Source: Halomonas sp. KG2
Lineage (GTDB): Bacteria; Pseudomonadota; Gammaproteobacteria; Pseudomonadales; Halomonadaceae
Direction: 5' to 3'
Assembly (NCBI GenBank): GCA_030440445.1
Contig: CP098528.1
Span: 1,426,001 to 1,490,000, forward strand
Length of the DNA stretch: 64,000 nucleotides
A model generated the notes under the pieces. That model saw nothing but the letters and a program-made list of their open reading frames with translations, made no database searches and was not told the origin of the DNA. This document shows positions 63,633 to 64,000 of this stretch, one piece after another; position 1 is the stretch's first letter; every line of letters starts with the position of its first letter. The position numbers and the translations under genes are program-made.

Positions 63633-64000
63633 TTATACATAGAAGTCGAGGTCTTCTTGGCGTTTAAGCAGATCACGCAGTGTATGTGCGTCTTCGCCTT
63701 TAAAGTAGACCAAGCCCCAGTGGGTACCAAACGCCGTACGTTTAGTGACGGTTTCTTCAACCGGTGATGTCAGCTCGTGGGATTCAAAATAGGGGTGATC
63801 CTCTGTTTCTTCAGGAATCTCCAGGCGGCTAACAACCCGGCGGCGGGGATAAACGCCAAAGCAGCCCGCGAACCCATCTGCGTCCACTACTTCTTTGGGA
63901 AAGAAAGCAGCGACTTCTTCTTTTGTGCTTTTAGGATCGAATACCAGCATTGATGCCTGATAGGCGTTAAATCCATAAACCCGCTCAAGAAGTTCGAAGA
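63633..64000 (-). CDS. Conserved hypothetical protein, 5' end outside the window
   Basis: The frame is open from 63633 through the internal ATG at 63950 up to the window edge (upstream codons read FELLERVYGFNAYQAS), so the gene begins beyond 64000. The visible 122 residues are acidic, with EVVDADGFAGCFGVYPRRRVVSRLE, HPYFESHELTSP and the end LKRQEDLDFYV. No domain recognised. 30 nt upstream of the 676-aa gene, likely same transcript. Confidence 0.7.
   Translation of the reverse strand, partial: FELLERVYGFNAYQASMLVFDPKSTKEEVAAFFPKEVVDADGFAGCFGVYPRRRVVSRLEIPEETEDHPYFESHELTSPVEETVTKRTAFGTHWGLVYFKGEDAHTLRDLLKRQEDLDFYV

Overview
This is a chromosomal window from a gammaproteobacterium, most likely a Halomonas or close relative (Halomonadaceae). 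The evidence is the gene order of the conserved blocks: miaB-ybeZ-ybeY-corC-lnt, lolB-ispE-tRNA-Gln-prs-rplY-pth-ychF and hemA-prfA-prmC. Protein style (acidic, moderately GC-rich) agrees. The species assignment is inferred from these features, not from a database search.

Layout. 1-7174: the 3' part of an amidohydrolase gene, then the minus-strand block miaB, ybeZ (PhoH-like), ybeY, corC, lnt. A 116-bp MITE-like palindrome sits between ybeY and corC. 7373-7717: three tandem tRNA-Asn genes. 7718-20998: a 13.3-kb integrative element inserted at the 3' end of the third tRNA-Asn, bounded by a 17-bp direct repeat (7701-7717 and 20982-20998). It has the look of a P4-type phage satellite: P4-type integrase, AlpA-type activator, a C4/CI-like antisense RNA region, small overlapping ORFs, a Toprim primase, a DUF927 helicase-like ATPase, a noncoding region full of 7-bp iterons (probable replication origin) and a coiled-coil protein. 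Its cargo is an AT-rich Fic gene behind an array of 70-bp tandem repeats and, at the right end, a four-gene operon.

That operon (17775-20768) is the most interesting item. All its joints are ATGA overlaps. It encodes a 128-aa protein beginning Met-Gly-Ser-Ser-Gly-Ser-Gly, a PfkB-type kinase fused to a nucleoside 2-deoxyribosyltransferase, a QueC-like PP-loop enzyme with its zinc site, and an HhH-GPD DNA glycosylase with both catalytic residues but no Fe-S cluster. QueC-like and OGG-like proteins occur together in type IV CBASS, and a QueC-like enzyme with a small partner occurs in Qat, but no CD-NTase, Cap10, QatA-like ATPase or TatD gene is visible. I propose an uncharacterised nucleobase-centred anti-phage system.

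20999-29500: an orphan ArsR-type regulator, a LysR regulator divergent from an SDR oxidoreductase, a membrane trio (small protein, LtrA, K+ channel), the periplasmic protease Prc, an M18 aminopeptidase and tRNA-Met. 29531-36714 (minus strand): ychF, pth, rplY, prs, tRNA-Gln, ispE, lolB and a TPR lipoprotein. 36979-41528 (plus): hemA, prfA, prmC, an Lrp-type regulator, moeB. 41651-43978 (minus): ahpF and ahpC, with a possible OxyR site. 44311-48474: a potFGHI-type polyamine ABC transporter. The rest holds a Cys-rich small protein, a DUF3617 protein, an RND efflux pair, a BaiN/YhiN-type flavoprotein, a YqjD/YqjE/YqjK-like stress trio, outer-membrane phospholipase A, MscK, TlyA, a large protein I do not recognise, and a gene cut by the window end.
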